A stretch of 37,077 nucleotides of DNA from an uncultured Planctomycetaceae bacterium. Lineage in GTDB: Bacteria; Planctomycetota; Planctomycetia; Pirellulales; Pirellulaceae. The position numbers and the translations under genes were made by a program. The stretch is from contig CAIPEB010000150.1 of NCBI GenBank assembly GCA_903863885.1, forward strand, positions 1-37,077, written 5' to 3'. Position 1 is the stretch's first letter, and every line of letters begins with the position of its first letter. Of the stretch, positions 28,081-37,063 are shown one piece after another. The notes below the pieces were generated by a model. The model was not told the DNA's origin. It saw only the letters and a list, made by a program, of their open reading frames with translations, and made no database searches.

Positions 28081-28794
28081 TCACTTCTTGAACACTTCGT
28101 CGTTGATAAAGACGATCGAGTAAAACAACAGGTAGGCGGCATCCGACAATGCGGCTCCGCACTGCGCCTGCTTGAAGGACCGCTTCGAGCAGATATCCCG
28201 CCAGAAAGCGGGCAGCTTGTAGATCGAACGGGTCATACTGTCGGCATCGTTCCCCACGACGTACACCGTGTCGACGCCGGCCGACGCAAGTCGGATCATG
28301 CACATCGGACAAGGTTCCGCCGAGGAAAAAACCACAAAGCCCTCCGGAATCTGGAATCGCCCCAGAAGCGGCACCTTGCGGTTTGTCTCTGCCTTGTCGA
28401 GCAGGTTCATCTCCCCGTGCAGGTCGGAGCGTCCCTGCTGGATCATCTCGTTGTGTGCCTCTTCCACGACCTCGCCGTTCGGATTGACGAGAACGGCTCC
28501 GATTCCAAAGCCGCCCGTCTCGCATCCGATCAGAGCCTGCTTCACGGCTCGGAGACAGTGCGATTCCTCCTTGGATCCGGGCTTGTAGTCCTCGAGGAAT
28601 TTCCGGATCTTCCCCAGCACCTTCGCGTAATCGTCGTCCTCGGAAATGCCGAATGGCAGACCTTTCGCGTAACGGAAAAAGTCCTGCCGACTGGAAATGG
28701 CGGGCCTGTCTTCAGCAGCAAGCCGGCCGCACACCGCGAAAACACACGCCGCGCATGCCGCCAGAATCACGACACGCCTTCCGAGAGTAGCCAT
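28081..28794 (-). CDS. Secreted cytidine/deoxycytidylate deaminase-fold protein
   Basis: 237 aa from ATG 28794; GAGGAG stands 8 bases upstream, which decides this start over the in-frame ATG 28833. Residues 1-27 (hydrophobic 8-22, ending LAAED) form a signal peptide. The zinc motifs of the cytidine deaminase superfamily are intact: HGE (126-128; H126 ligand, E128 proton shuttle) and PCPMC (161-165; C162, C165). FGIGAVLVNPNGEVVEEAHNE (96-116) fits nucleoside and guanine/tRNA-adenosine deaminases. A nucleoside deaminase with an export signal is unusual; it may act on periplasmic nucleosides or bases, or have another amine substrate. Its ribosome site overlaps the end of the preceding repeat-protein gene, indicating one operon. 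Confidence 0.82.
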   Translation of the reverse strand: MATLGRRVVILAACAACVFAVCGRLAAEDRPAISSRQDFFRYAKGLPFGISEDDDYAKVLGKIRKFLEDYKPGSKEESHCLRAVKQALIGCETGGFGIGAVLVNPNGEVVEEAHNEMIQQGRSDLHGEMNLLDKAETNRKVPLLGRFQIPEGFVVFSSAEPCPMCMIRLASAGVDTVYVVGNDADSMTRSIYKLPAFWRDICSKRSFKQAQCGAALSDAAYLLFYSIVFINDEVFKK

Positions 28795-28805
28795 TCGGAT
28801 ACTCC

Positions 28806-29774
28806 TCACTTCGACGCCGCCGGCTTGAGCCAACCGGGAGCAGCCTCGACCTGCTTCTGAAGTTCGGTCAACTGAGCCTCGAGAAGCCCCGCACGCTGGA
28901 AGTTGTGGGAAGGCAACTTCCGGCCCGCTTCGGAATCGGTGAAAGCCGCCGTGCCCGGCGCACGGGGCAAGTTGGACTCGAGGTATCGCAGGTCCGACAC
29001 GATTAACGAAGCAAGTTCGTACACGTCGCCCGGCCGGATCTGCGCGGGGGTCAACTTGTAGTCCACGCGGATCGTGCTCGATCCGGATCGCTGGATGATT
29101 GCCCCGATGTGTTCGGCACAGTGCATCAGCCGGCCGTGAACATCCGCCGGCGTCTTGCCGCGTTCAAAGGCGGGACTCTGCGGTGGGGCGGCACTCGGAA
29201 ATCGAGCCAAAAGGCGGTTCGCTGCGCCGACCGCTTCGGTGAGTTGCTCGTAGACGGCGGTTGGAGTCGGCTGAGAATCGAGCATGAGCCTGAGCTGGCG
29301 ATTTGCCTGGGTGAGCAGCGGAAAAACGTCGCTGGGCGTTTTCTCCGCCTGGCGGGCCGGCAGCTGAACCTGCTGGGTAAGCCCCAAGTGAGTCTTCACG
29401 CGGCGCACCGAGACCAGCGACGCACTGATGACGCCCGCCACGTCAGCCGGTTGGGCCACGCGCGGCGCGGGAGGCGGGTATTCGCCCTCCGCTCCGGTAA
29501 AATCCAGGCAAAGCCGCTGCGAGTTCCGACAAAGCGTCAACGCCTGGAAATAGTTGTGGCGCGGTTCGGCGTTCTGGACGACAACCATCGGCCGATCGTC
29601 CTTCGGAGCGCCCATTTCCGCCCGAACAAGCTCGATCTCCTGCGTGAGCAACTCCAGACGGGCATACACGTCTCCAGGGCGGATCTCGCCGTCTTCAGGC
29701 TGCGCAGCGCCCAGTGCCGCTGCCGCAAGCAACTGGCAGATCAACCCAGCAGAAATGAAGGCCTTCGTCCACAT
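28806..29774 (-). CDS. Secreted protein with six P-x-D-V repeats, function unknown
   Basis: 322 aa, GGGAGAG 7 bases before the ATG. Signal peptide 1-24 (ending ALGAA). I do not recognise a named family. Six helical units each open with a short motif: RPGDVY (32-37), QPADVA (108-113), TPSDVF (146-151), TPTAVY (170-175), TPADVH (208-213) and RPGDVY (247-252), each followed by a ~20-residue amphipathic helix rich in Leu. The first and last units are the most alike. The C-terminus (295-312) is another helix. It may be an all-alpha periplasmic repeat scaffold. It sits between the DUF1559 pseudopilin (54 bp upstream) and the secreted deaminase (11 bp downstream), so these probably form one exported set. 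Confidence 0.72.
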   Translation of the reverse strand: MWTKAFISAGLICQLLAAAALGAAQPEDGEIRPGDVYARLELLTQEIELVRAEMGAPKDDRPMVVVQNAEPRHNYFQALTLCRNSQRLCLDFTGAEGEYPPPAPRVAQPADVAGVISASLVSVRRVKTHLGLTQQVQLPARQAEKTPSDVFPLLTQANRQLRLMLDSQPTPTAVYEQLTEAVGAANRLLARFPSAAPPQSPAFERGKTPADVHGRLMHCAEHIGAIIQRSGSSTIRVDYKLTPAQIRPGDVYELASLIVSDLRYLESNLPRAPGTAAFTDSEAGRKLPSHNFQRAGLLEAQLTELQKQVEAAPGWLKPAASK

Positions 29775-29828
29775 GCGATTCTCTCCCAGGGACTGTCCAG
29801 CGCAGAAGGCCCGGCCAGGAAGAAATGC

Positions 29829-30839
29829 TCAGAGATCCCCGACCACCTCGCCACCGGCCGGCGTGCCAAGCCCTCGCCAAACCCGCCCTTCGATTGTCTT
29901 GGCAAACGAACGAGTTGAGCCGTCCATCATAACCGAATTCACGATGCCGGAATGGTAGCTGCGCGAAACAAACGAGACGTTGGTGCAGAGCGTCGTCGTG
30001 AACCCCAGCCGGATCGATGTGAAGTCCACGTCATAGATCTTGCCATCGCCCGGATTGAGGTAAGGTACCGGCGTGTTCGGCGGAAAAGTCGTTGTGAAAC
30101 CGGTGTGGATGATGATCCCATTGACCCACTGGGTATGACCGAAGTCGGGAAGAAAGCTGCCGCCATACGCCACGACTTCCGCCGGCGTCGAAGGTGGCGG
30201 CGTATTTGGAGTAGTCGCGTTGCCGCTGTCCACCAAATCTGCCTGGAACGCCTTGACCTCGGACAAGCCCAACGTGTTGCTCATTCCATCAAGAAAATCG
30301 GCGCTGCGCAGTGAGCTGTTCACCACGAACGCCCCGTCGCCGTGTCGGTTCGTAACCGGATCCCATTGGAACCACGTGCCGGCATTGGCACCGTAGCTGG
30401 TCGGATAATGAGTCATCGTCCCCTGAATGGCCGGACGGTCGTTGATCTCGCTCGGACAGAGAAACGTCGCTACGCGAGTCTTCGCGACCTGCGGCTGCAG
30501 CGTCCAGCTGATCCGCCAGTCGATCAGATCCTGAAGATTGGCTTGTTCAATGTAAGGAAGCAGCCGGGCATGGACCGAGAACGTGTCGGAAGCCTGCCCC
30601 ACCTTCAGAATGCAGGCGGGAGGCAGCCCTTTCAACGCGTCCATGTAAAGATGCATGGCCAGCCCCAATTGCCGCATGTTGTTCTGGCACTGGGTTCGGC
30701 GAGCAGCCTCTCGGGCAGCCTGGACGGCGGGAAGCAACAACGAAACCAGAATCCCGATGATGGCGATGACGACCAGCAGTTCGACGAGGGTGAAGCCTTC
30801 GCGTCTGAACCGCCAGCGCCGCTGTTCAGATGTTCTCAT
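29829..30839 (-). CDS. DUF1559 protein with prepilin-type N-terminal methylation signal
   Basis: 336 aa from ATG 30839; an upstream in-frame ATG at 30905 would add a non-pilin stretch. The leader [15 protein letters not shown] is followed by [33 protein letters not shown], a type IV prepilin/pseudopilin signal with peptidase cleavage between G15 and F16. The rest is the DUF1559 (SBP_bac_10-like) domain: [17 protein letters not shown] (51-67), LPPACI, and the C-terminal [18 protein letters not shown] with a final GGEVVGDL. This family is greatly expanded in Planctomycetes and is presumed to be exported through a pseudopilin system. It is the first gene of a probable operon with the repeat protein and deaminase. 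Confidence 0.93.
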   Translation of the reverse strand: MRTSEQRRWRFRREGFTLVELLVVIAIIGILVSLLLPAVQAAREAARRTQCQNNMRQLGLAMHLYMDALKGLPPACILKVGQASDTFSVHARLLPYIEQANLQDLIDWRISWTLQPQVAKTRVATFLCPSEINDRPAIQGTMTHYPTSYGANAGTWFQWDPVTNRHGDGAFVVNSSLRSADFLDGMSNTLGLSEVKAFQADLVDSGNATTPNTPPPSTPAEVVAYGGSFLPDFGHTQWVNGIIIHTGFTTTFPPNTPVPYLNPGDGKIYDVDFTSIRLGFTTTLCTNVSFVSRSYHSGIVNSVMMDGSTRSFAKTIEGRVWRGLGTPAGGEVVGDL

Positions 30840-31059
30840 ATCAATCCCCAAAAGAATGCAAGCGGAAATGAAGCTCGACATGAAGCCATTAGTCAGTGTA
30901 CGCACCCGACCTTAAGCCAGTTCACCGTTTTCCCCCGACTCGCCTTCCAACCCGCCAGAAATAGGGGGGACGAATATCAGAAACGAGCGGACTTTCCGAA
31001 TGTATGGGCGTCCAGCCCAAAGGGCGCGTGGCAAAGGCCTTTCGCTATCGGCGGCCTTC

Positions 31060-31965
31060 CTACGAACGCCAGCCAAGCTCTCGGACTTCCCCGTTCAGCG
31101 GGTGTTTCGCGTCGAGTGCATGAAGTTCGAGCCGCACGCCCTTGTCGCTCAGCAGCGCGTCGCACCACGCCTGGGTGTTGCCATTGGCAAAGACCCAGAC
31201 CAGCGTCGGCAGATTCACCAGGTGAAGCCCCTCGACTTGCCGGGTCTCCCAGCGGTGCGTGTGCCCGAAGAAGAATGCCTTCACGTGCTTGCGAGGCAGC
31301 AGCACGTCAAACAACTGCTTTGCGTCCTCGAGCGCGGTCTTCTCATCGGGACCGGCCGGGTTGTGATGAGCCACAATCAGCGCCGGCCGATCGGCTCGTG
31401 CATCAAGCGAGTCGGCCAGCCATTTCAGTTGCTCGTCGCCGATTCGTCCCCCGGTATAGAGCGTCTTAACCAGCGAATCGAGGAGGAACCAGTTCGCGTT
31501 GCGCGACTCGATGATCGAGACGTGCTTGCTGGCAACGGGGGGCGGAACGCTGGACTTCTCGTCCGCGAAGACGTTGAAGAAGTTCTCGCGATCGTCGTGG
31601 TTGCCGAAAGCCATGTGAGCCGGAATTCCCGCCTCGCGAATCGGCCCGAGGAGTTCCCGTAGCAGAGCATAGTCCTCGGCCTTTCCCGCGCTGACCGACA
31701 GGTCGCCCGACACGATCAGCCCGCACGCGTTCTTCGCAGTTTTCAGGTAGTCCTCCCGCGCCTTCTCGAAATTTTTCGCGGGCTTGATGCCCTGCAGTTC
31801 CTGGTCGCGGTCGCTCGGGATATGAAGGTCGGAAAGCAGTATCCAGCGGTCCTGATCCGCGTCGCCTCGCGCCCACAGGGACTGAGGAAGTACGAGCCCG
31901 GCGCTCATAGCCGCCGTGGCCTTCAGGAATTGGCGACGAGAAACAGCAGGCAAGTGGACTGGCAT
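31060..31965 (-). CDS. Tat-exported calcineurin-like metallophosphoesterase
   Basis: 301 aa. GGGAG stands 7 bases before the ATG at 31965. Residues 1-32 carry SRRQFLKA and a hydrophobic stretch: a twin-arginine signal. Dimetal phosphoesterase motifs in order: SDLH (45-48), SGD (86-88), GNHD (121-124), AHH (199-201) and GHTH (234-237), all ligands present, closest to the CpdA/PurpleAP-like group. It probably hydrolyses a phosphomono- or diester in the periplasm; substrate unknown. It is 220 bp upstream of the DUF1559 gene on the same strand, probably a separate transcript. The far side is a 517-bp gap to the cytochrome gene, with which it is divergent. Confidence 0.9.
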   Translation of the reverse strand: MPVHLPAVSRRQFLKATAAMSAGLVLPQSLWARGDADQDRWILLSDLHIPSDRDQELQGIKPAKNFEKAREDYLKTAKNACGLIVSGDLSVSAGKAEDYALLRELLGPIREAGIPAHMAFGNHDDRENFFNVFADEKSSVPPPVASKHVSIIESRNANWFLLDSLVKTLYTGGRIGDEQLKWLADSLDARADRPALIVAHHNPAGPDEKTALEDAKQLFDVLLPRKHVKAFFFGHTHRWETRQVEGLHLVNLPTLVWVFANGNTQAWCDALLSDKGVRLELHALDAKHPLNGEVRELGWRS

Positions 31966-32482
31966 GACATGCTCCCGGTCGAATCAAAATGAAGCCCGTA
32001 CGGAATAGTCTGGAGTCTGGAGTCAGACATATACCCTGCCGACTGCCGACCATGGGGAATCCGAAATCGCGATTTCATCCTGCGTGGTGAAGCCCCTTCG
32101 TGTCAACTCCGCTCCCTGCTCTCCCGATCTCCGGCGTCCATCCTCCGTGCTCCGACTCCCACCCATCTTCTTACGAGCTTCCCATTACGATTCGGTACTT
32201 TTCTGCTCAATTCGAGCACGTAGCGCTCACTTCGCCTAGGCACTGGCTGCCCATTCAGCCAGTTCCCGTGGGGTTTTACCCGATGGCCCCCTGAAAATTG
32301 AAATCAAGAATGGCTGGAACAAGAGTTGCAATGAACTCGGTTGAACGCTGGCGACACCGGGGAAGATCGCGAGGGCCCCGCATCGCTCGGTGGTCGCACA
32401 AACGCGCCAATGGCATCGGCCGCGGTCTGTGTTTGGCCATTCGGCCATTTCTTTTCTTTACCAGTTCGTGGAAGGCGATATC
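31966..32482. promoter_or_regulatory. Long divergent intergenic region (517 bp) upstream of the nonaheme cytochrome
   Basis: No convincing gene. Base composition is less GC-rich than the flanking genes, notably 32160-32230 and 32290-32350. A clean hairpin ACTGGCTG / CAGCCAGT lies at 32242-32249 and 32256-32263 (8-bp arms, 6-base loop), and a shorter TGGCC/GGCCA pair at 32434-32447. A direct repeat GGAGTCTGGAGTC lies at 32012-32024. Both flanking promoters should be here, but I cannot place boxes reliably. GGAAGG at 32470-32475 is the ribosome site of the cytochrome gene. Confidence 0.4.
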
Positions 32483-34195
32483 ATGCCCACGTGGAAATGC
32501 AGTTTCGGAGTTCGTCTTGCGTCAATTTCTCTGGCTGTGGCGTACGCAGTCGGAAGCGGGCCGACGGATGGTCGAGTTTCTGCGGCCGATACGAAGGCCG
32601 TCAAGGCTGCAGCAACGGTCGAATACAAGATATTCGCGTGGAACGACCTGGGGATGCACTGCTTCGACAGTGATTTTTCGACGTTCAGCCTTCTGCCGCC
32701 CTTCAACACGGTCCACGCTCAGGTCGTCAAGAAGGGCACGAAGGGCACGAAGCCGGCTCTGTGCGGCGCTACGGAAGTCGGAGTCACGTTTTTCGGAACG
32801 GCCGATCCGGACGGTTCGATCAACACGACGAGCATCGGCAAGACGAATTTCTGGTCGTACAGCCAGGCGTTGTTCGGGGCGAAGGCAGTTCCCGACGTAG
32901 GCCTGACCGGAACCGCGATGCCGGGCTTACGCAACACGCCTCGCGCGCTGACCTGCGACACCAAAAAGCTCTGGACGGCCGCGGGAATTCCGCTCACCGA
33001 TATTGACGACGCGGGTGACTTCAATGCGTACTCGATGATGCGGTTTCAGGCCATCCGCAAGCGTCAGACCAAGGCAGCGACCTTTATCGACTCTGTCGTT
33101 CCGGCCTCGAGCGAGATGGACTGCAAATCGTGCCACGCGAATTATGGAATCGCCGCCAGCGACCTGCACGTGCAAACGCTCGGATTGACGCTGAGCGACA
33201 ACGCCTCCGCCGACATGCAGGCCCGCGAAAACATCCTGCATCTGCATGACATTCTGTACCACACCGACCTCTGGAACAAACGGCCGGTCCTGTGCGCATC
33301 GTGCCATTACTCGAAAGCTCTCGACCTAACGGGGAAAGGCCCGGCGGGAGCCCAGATCGGGCGTCCCAACCTGTCGGCCGCCATGCACCTTCGCCACGGC
33401 AAGACGATCGACAACCAGCTTCCGTCGGCCGGCAACCCGGCCGTCATTTCGTCACCGGGTGTCGAAGCCTGCTACAAGTGCCACCCGGGCAATCAGACGA
33501 ACTGTCTGCGCAGCGTCATGGCCGGGGCGGGAGTCGGCTGCCAGAACTGCCACGGCGGCCTGCTTTCCGTCGGCGGACAATTTAATCTGACCAGCGGCAA
33601 GAAGCGTGAGCCCTGGGCGAACGAGCCGAAGTGCCAGTCGTGCCACACCGGCGACTTTGTCAAGAACAGTGGCGGAGATCTGCCGAGGGCCGTGGCCTTC
33701 AATCCGTCAGATCCGGCCGCAACGCCGATTGAGGCCCCCGCATCGCGGTTCGCTGAAAACGCCGGCAAGTTATACCGCGACAGCACCGGACACGGCGGCA
33801 TGGCGTGCTCGGCCTGCCACGGCAGTCCCCACGCCGAATGGCCGGCGGCCGACCCGCTGTCCAACGATACGCTCACGCCGCGACTCCTGCAGGGACACGA
33901 CGGCGTCATTATTGAGTGTGCCACCTGCCACGGCACGAGCCTGTCGGTAACGACGAACGGTCCGCACGGGATGCACAACGTCAACTCTCAGGCGTGGGTC
34001 AAAGGCCACGAAGACATCGTCGAAAAAGTCGGCACATCGAACTGCAAAGCCTGCCACGGCCTGAAGGGTGAAGGCACCTACCTCTCCGAAGCTCAGGCAG
34101 ATCGCTCGTTCACGATTGAAGACAAGCGGACCGTCGCGATCAAGGCGGGAACCAAGGTCAGCTGCACGCTGTGCCACAAGAACCAGATCAAGTAG
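32483..34195 (+). CDS. Nonaheme multiheme c-type cytochrome
   Basis: 570 aa from ATG 32483 (GGAAGG 7 bases upstream). The signal peptide covers residues 1-35 (hydrophobic 10-24, ending VSAAD). Nine CxxCH heme motifs occur, all in the C-terminal two thirds, from CKSCH (214-218) to CTLCH (561-565): CKSCH, CASCH, CYKCH, CQNCH, CQSCH, CSACH, CATCH, CKACH, CTLCH. The N-terminal 210 residues have no heme; they start with AWNDLGMHCFDSDFSTFSLLPPFN, a stretch shared with large metal-reducer multiheme proteins. Expected to be exported and to carry electrons in the periplasm or at the cell surface. No other electron-transport gene is adjacent, and a terminator follows, so it is transcribed alone. Confidence 0.92.
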   Translation: MPTWKCSFGVRLASISLAVAYAVGSGPTDGRVSAADTKAVKAAATVEYKIFAWNDLGMHCFDSDFSTFSLLPPFNTVHAQVVKKGTKGTKPALCGATEVGVTFFGTADPDGSINTTSIGKTNFWSYSQALFGAKAVPDVGLTGTAMPGLRNTPRALTCDTKKLWTAAGIPLTDIDDAGDFNAYSMMRFQAIRKRQTKAATFIDSVVPASSEMDCKSCHANYGIAASDLHVQTLGLTLSDNASADMQARENILHLHDILYHTDLWNKRPVLCASCHYSKALDLTGKGPAGAQIGRPNLSAAMHLRHGKTIDNQLPSAGNPAVISSPGVEACYKCHPGNQTNCLRSVMAGAGVGCQNCHGGLLSVGGQFNLTSGKKREPWANEPKCQSCHTGDFVKNSGGDLPRAVAFNPSDPAATPIEAPASRFAENAGKLYRDSTGHGGMACSACHGSPHAEWPAADPLSNDTLTPRLLQGHDGVIIECATCHGTSLSVTTNGPHGMHNVNSQAWVKGHEDIVEKVGTSNCKACHGLKGEGTYLSEAQADRSFTIEDKRTVAIKAGTKVSCTLCHKNQIK

Positions 34196-34254
34196 GACTC
34201 ACGAGAACCAGAGACGGCCTGATTTACCGACCGGTGAATCCGTGGTAGTCCCGT

Positions 34255-34300
34255 GCCAGGGTAGGAGAGAACCTCAGGCTCTTCTGCCCTGGCCTTTTTT
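34255..34300 (+). terminator. Intrinsic terminator after the cytochrome gene
   Basis: Stem arms GCCAGGGTAGGAGAG (34255-34269) and CTCTTCTGCCCTGGC (34279-34293) pair along 15 bp with two G-U pairs, with a 9-base loop. A T6 tract follows at 34295-34300. This is 60 bp past the cytochrome stop and a textbook Rho-independent terminator. Confidence 0.88.
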
Positions 34301-34470
34301 GTTGGATCTGACTGTACTCCGTCTTTTCGATTGTGACCCGGTCTTATCTGCTGCAAAAATCGAGTATCTCGCCGGGTTGATTCACAGGCTATATACTGGC
34401 CGCGAATCGAAGCAAAGCCCGTCTCCGGCGCTCGCCGGCAATCGCGTTCCCGGTCGACGACGAGGTATCG

Positions 34471-36252
34471 ATGTCGCCCATTCGCATGACCTTGACCGTA
34501 CTACTCAGCGTTTTTGCTGCGGAGTTCAGCGTCATGGCCCTGCTGGGATTCCTGATTCACCCGATTGGACCTCAATGGGGCGAGGGCTTGCTGGATTCCT
34601 CGCTGCTGATCCTGTTCCTTGCTCCTCTGCTGTGGTGCCTGATCGCGCGACCTCTCCGCCGTGATGCGACCGTCGAGCAGGCGAAGACTGCTGCGATCGT
34701 GGGCGCGGCGACCGACGGAGTCATCGCGGCCGACGAACGGGGGCGAATCGAACTCTTCAACCCCGCGGCCGAGTCCATCTTCGGCTATTGCGCGGCAGAG
34801 GTCTTGGGCCGAGAGGCCACGATGCTTGTTCCCGACGAGACGAGACTTCAATTTGCGGAAGCCGGACAGGAGTTTCTCGCAACCGGAGAATCGCCGTTCA
34901 TCGGCCGCACAACTGAATTACTGGCGCTGACCAGCAGCGGGCGTCGAGTGCCGGTGGCGTTTTCCTTGACGGCCGTTCGCGTCAATCGTCGCTGGAAATT
35001 CACCGGACTGGTGCGTGACCTCACCGCCTCCAAACACGCCGAAACCAAGCGGCAATCGCGGGCCCTGCAGCAGGCCGCGGTGGTTCGCCAAGGACAACGC
35101 GCGCTGGCCTGCGACGATCTCGGGCTGCTCTTGAAGGAAATGGCCGAGTGCGTGTCGCAGGCTCTCGAAGTGAACTCGTGCCTGATTCTGGAACTGCTCC
35201 CCGATGGCGAAACGCTGTTGCCCCGCGGCGGCTACGGCTGGTCTCCGGCTCTGCTGGAAAAGACCAGTTGGAACGTGACGCGAGACTCTTCGTCCGTCGG
35301 CAGCCTCCTCGCCGAGTTGCCGGTCGCGGTCGAGAATTTCTGCGTCGAGGCGGGCTACGACGGTCCGGATCTGCTCCTCTACCATGGCATCACCAGCGGT
35401 CTGACGGTGTTGATCCCGCACGGCGAGCGACCGTTCGGCGTGCTGGGAGTCTACTCCAAATCGCCGCGAGTATTTGACGAAGACGAAGTCCATTTTCTCG
35501 ATGAAATCGCTTTCGTCATTACGCTGGCCGTGCAGCGAAAAGAAGCCGAAATCAGACGCCACGAGCAGGAGACAATGCGGGCCGAACATCTGGCGACCGT
35601 GGCCCAGATGGCGACCGGCGTGGCCCATGAACTGCGCAACCCGCTCACCGCGGTGAAGATGCTCGTGCAGACGGCCCAGGAAGGCAGCGCAGGACTGCAA
35701 GCCGAAGATCTGGGATACGTTGTGGACGAGATCCGACGGATGGAACGCAGCCTGCAGTGCTACCTGGGATTCGCCCGTCCCCAGAAGCCGGAACGCCGCG
35801 AGTCGGATCTCGTGGAACTTATTCGGCGCACCCTCAGCCTCATTCATCCCCGTGCGGTTCAGCAGCAGGTAACCCTGGAATTCGCACCGCCCGGCACTTC
35901 GGTCGTGGCCGATATCGATCCCGAACAAATCCAACAGGTTCTGATCAACCTGACCTTCAATGCGCTGGACATGATGCCGCGCGGCGGCACCCTGAAAATC
36001 GAATTCGCGCCGCCGCTGAACGGAAACATCTCCCTGCGAGTACTCGATAACGGCCCTGGCATCGCACCGCAAGTGCTCGGCCGGCTGTTTCGCCCGTTTT
36101 TCACCAGCAAGGAAACAGGCACCGGACTCGGCCTGGTCGTCTCGCGACGAATCGCGGAAGAACACGGAGGAACGCTGACCGCGGAAAACCGTCCCGAAGG
36201 CGGAGCCTGCTTCGAACTGCGAATCCCCGAAACAGGCCCGAGTCCCGCATGA
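34471..36252 (+). CDS. PAS-GAF sensor histidine kinase (NtrB-like)
   Basis: 593 aa, GAGG 6 bases before ATG 34471. Two membrane helices (8-29 and 42-60) with almost no loop between them, so the sensing part is mostly cytoplasmic: PAS (about 72-190, ADERGRIELFNPAAESIFGY), GAF (about 205-355), then HisKA with H386 in GVAHELRNPLTAVK and HATPase with N box (INLTFNALDM, about 490), VLDNGPGIAP and GTGLGLVVS. The HELRNPLT form of the H box is typical of kinases paired with NtrC-type regulators, and such a regulator begins 100 bp downstream. The pair would control sigma54 promoters. Confidence 0.92.
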   Translation: MSPIRMTLTVLLSVFAAEFSVMALLGFLIHPIGPQWGEGLLDSSLLILFLAPLLWCLIARPLRRDATVEQAKTAAIVGAATDGVIAADERGRIELFNPAAESIFGYCAAEVLGREATMLVPDETRLQFAEAGQEFLATGESPFIGRTTELLALTSSGRRVPVAFSLTAVRVNRRWKFTGLVRDLTASKHAETKRQSRALQQAAVVRQGQRALACDDLGLLLKEMAECVSQALEVNSCLILELLPDGETLLPRGGYGWSPALLEKTSWNVTRDSSSVGSLLAELPVAVENFCVEAGYDGPDLLLYHGITSGLTVLIPHGERPFGVLGVYSKSPRVFDEDEVHFLDEIAFVITLAVQRKEAEIRRHEQETMRAEHLATVAQMATGVAHELRNPLTAVKMLVQTAQEGSAGLQAEDLGYVVDEIRRMERSLQCYLGFARPQKPERRESDLVELIRRTLSLIHPRAVQQQVTLEFAPPGTSVVADIDPEQIQQVLINLTFNALDMMPRGGTLKIEFAPPLNGNISLRVLDNGPGIAPQVLGRLFRPFFTSKETGTGLGLVVSRRIAEEHGGTLTAENRPEGGACFELRIPETGPSPA

Positions 36253-36352
36253 ACTGAGCGCGCACGAGAACCGGCGAAGAGGTCACGGATTGGCACGAAT
36301 GAAAAACACTCTCGCAATAAGCCCTTAATTCCAGTTTCCATCTACCAGTCAT

Positions 36353-37063
36353 ATGTCAAAGCTATTGGTGGTTGACGACGAACCGATCATCCTGCACGCA
36401 TTCCGCCGCGCATTCCGGGAGCCGGAATTCTCGTTGCTGACAGCCTCCTCCGCGGGCGAGGGCATTTCGCTCGTGCAGACGGAATCCCCGGATGTCGTGA
36501 TTTTGGACATCAATCTCCCCGATATCTCGGGGTTGGAAACGTTGCGCAGGATACGCGAATTCGAGTCGAAAGTCCCGGTGATTTTCATCACGGGACACGG
36601 AACCACGGAACTGGCAATCGAGGCAACGAAGCTGGGAGCCTTCGATTATCTCTTCAAGCCTCTGGAATTGTCGGAACTGCGGCAACTGGTTACCAAGGCG
36701 GTGGAAGTAAGCCGCATGATGCGGGTGGCGCCGGCGATGGATGATGCCGCAATCACCGAGTTGCCGAACGATGCGCTCATCGGACGCTGCGCGGCAATGC
36801 GGGAAGTCTACCAGGCGATCGGCCGCGCGGCGCCGCAGGATGTCACGGTGCTGCTGCTGGGCGAAAGCGGCGTTGGAAAGGAACTGGTCGCGCGCGCCAT
36901 CTATCACCACAGTCGCCGATCGCAGGGGCCGTTCCTGCAGGGCCGGCGGCCACTAACCCTTGTTTCCCGTAAGCACTTCGAGCATGAAGTTGTCGTCCCA
37001 TCCGCATGCGCGGCGTTTCATGGCGACGCTGTCTTTTCTGGGATGTTGCTTCAACAACGATAA
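36353..37063 (+). pseudogene. NtrC-like sigma54 response regulator interrupted by an insertion sequence
   Basis: Native sequence runs from ATG 36353 to about 36937 (195 residues). Receiver: VVDDE (6-10), phospho-acceptor D52 in VVILDINLP, T80, K102. Then a linker and the first part of the AAA+ sigma54-activation domain: LIGRCAAMREVY (142-153) and Walker A GESGVGKE (170-177) up to SQGPFL (190-195). Here NtrC proteins continue with INCAA, but this frame changes to 41 unrelated residues encoded by the insertion sequence and stops at 37063. GAFTGA, Walker B and the DNA-binding HTH are missing. The product cannot activate sigma54 transcription, although the receiver may still take phosphate from the kinase upstream. 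The remaining half may lie beyond the element outside the window. Confidence 0.85.

Noticed and set aside
27968-28525. Long N-terminal extension of the acyltransferase frame overlapping the deaminase gene
   Set aside because: The extension is an out-of-frame read of the deaminase coding sequence; the conserved family sequence starts after 27967.
32100-32460. Small open frames in the long gap before the cytochrome gene
   Set aside because: Short, both strands equally open, no ribosome sites and composition unlike neighbours; treated as non-coding.
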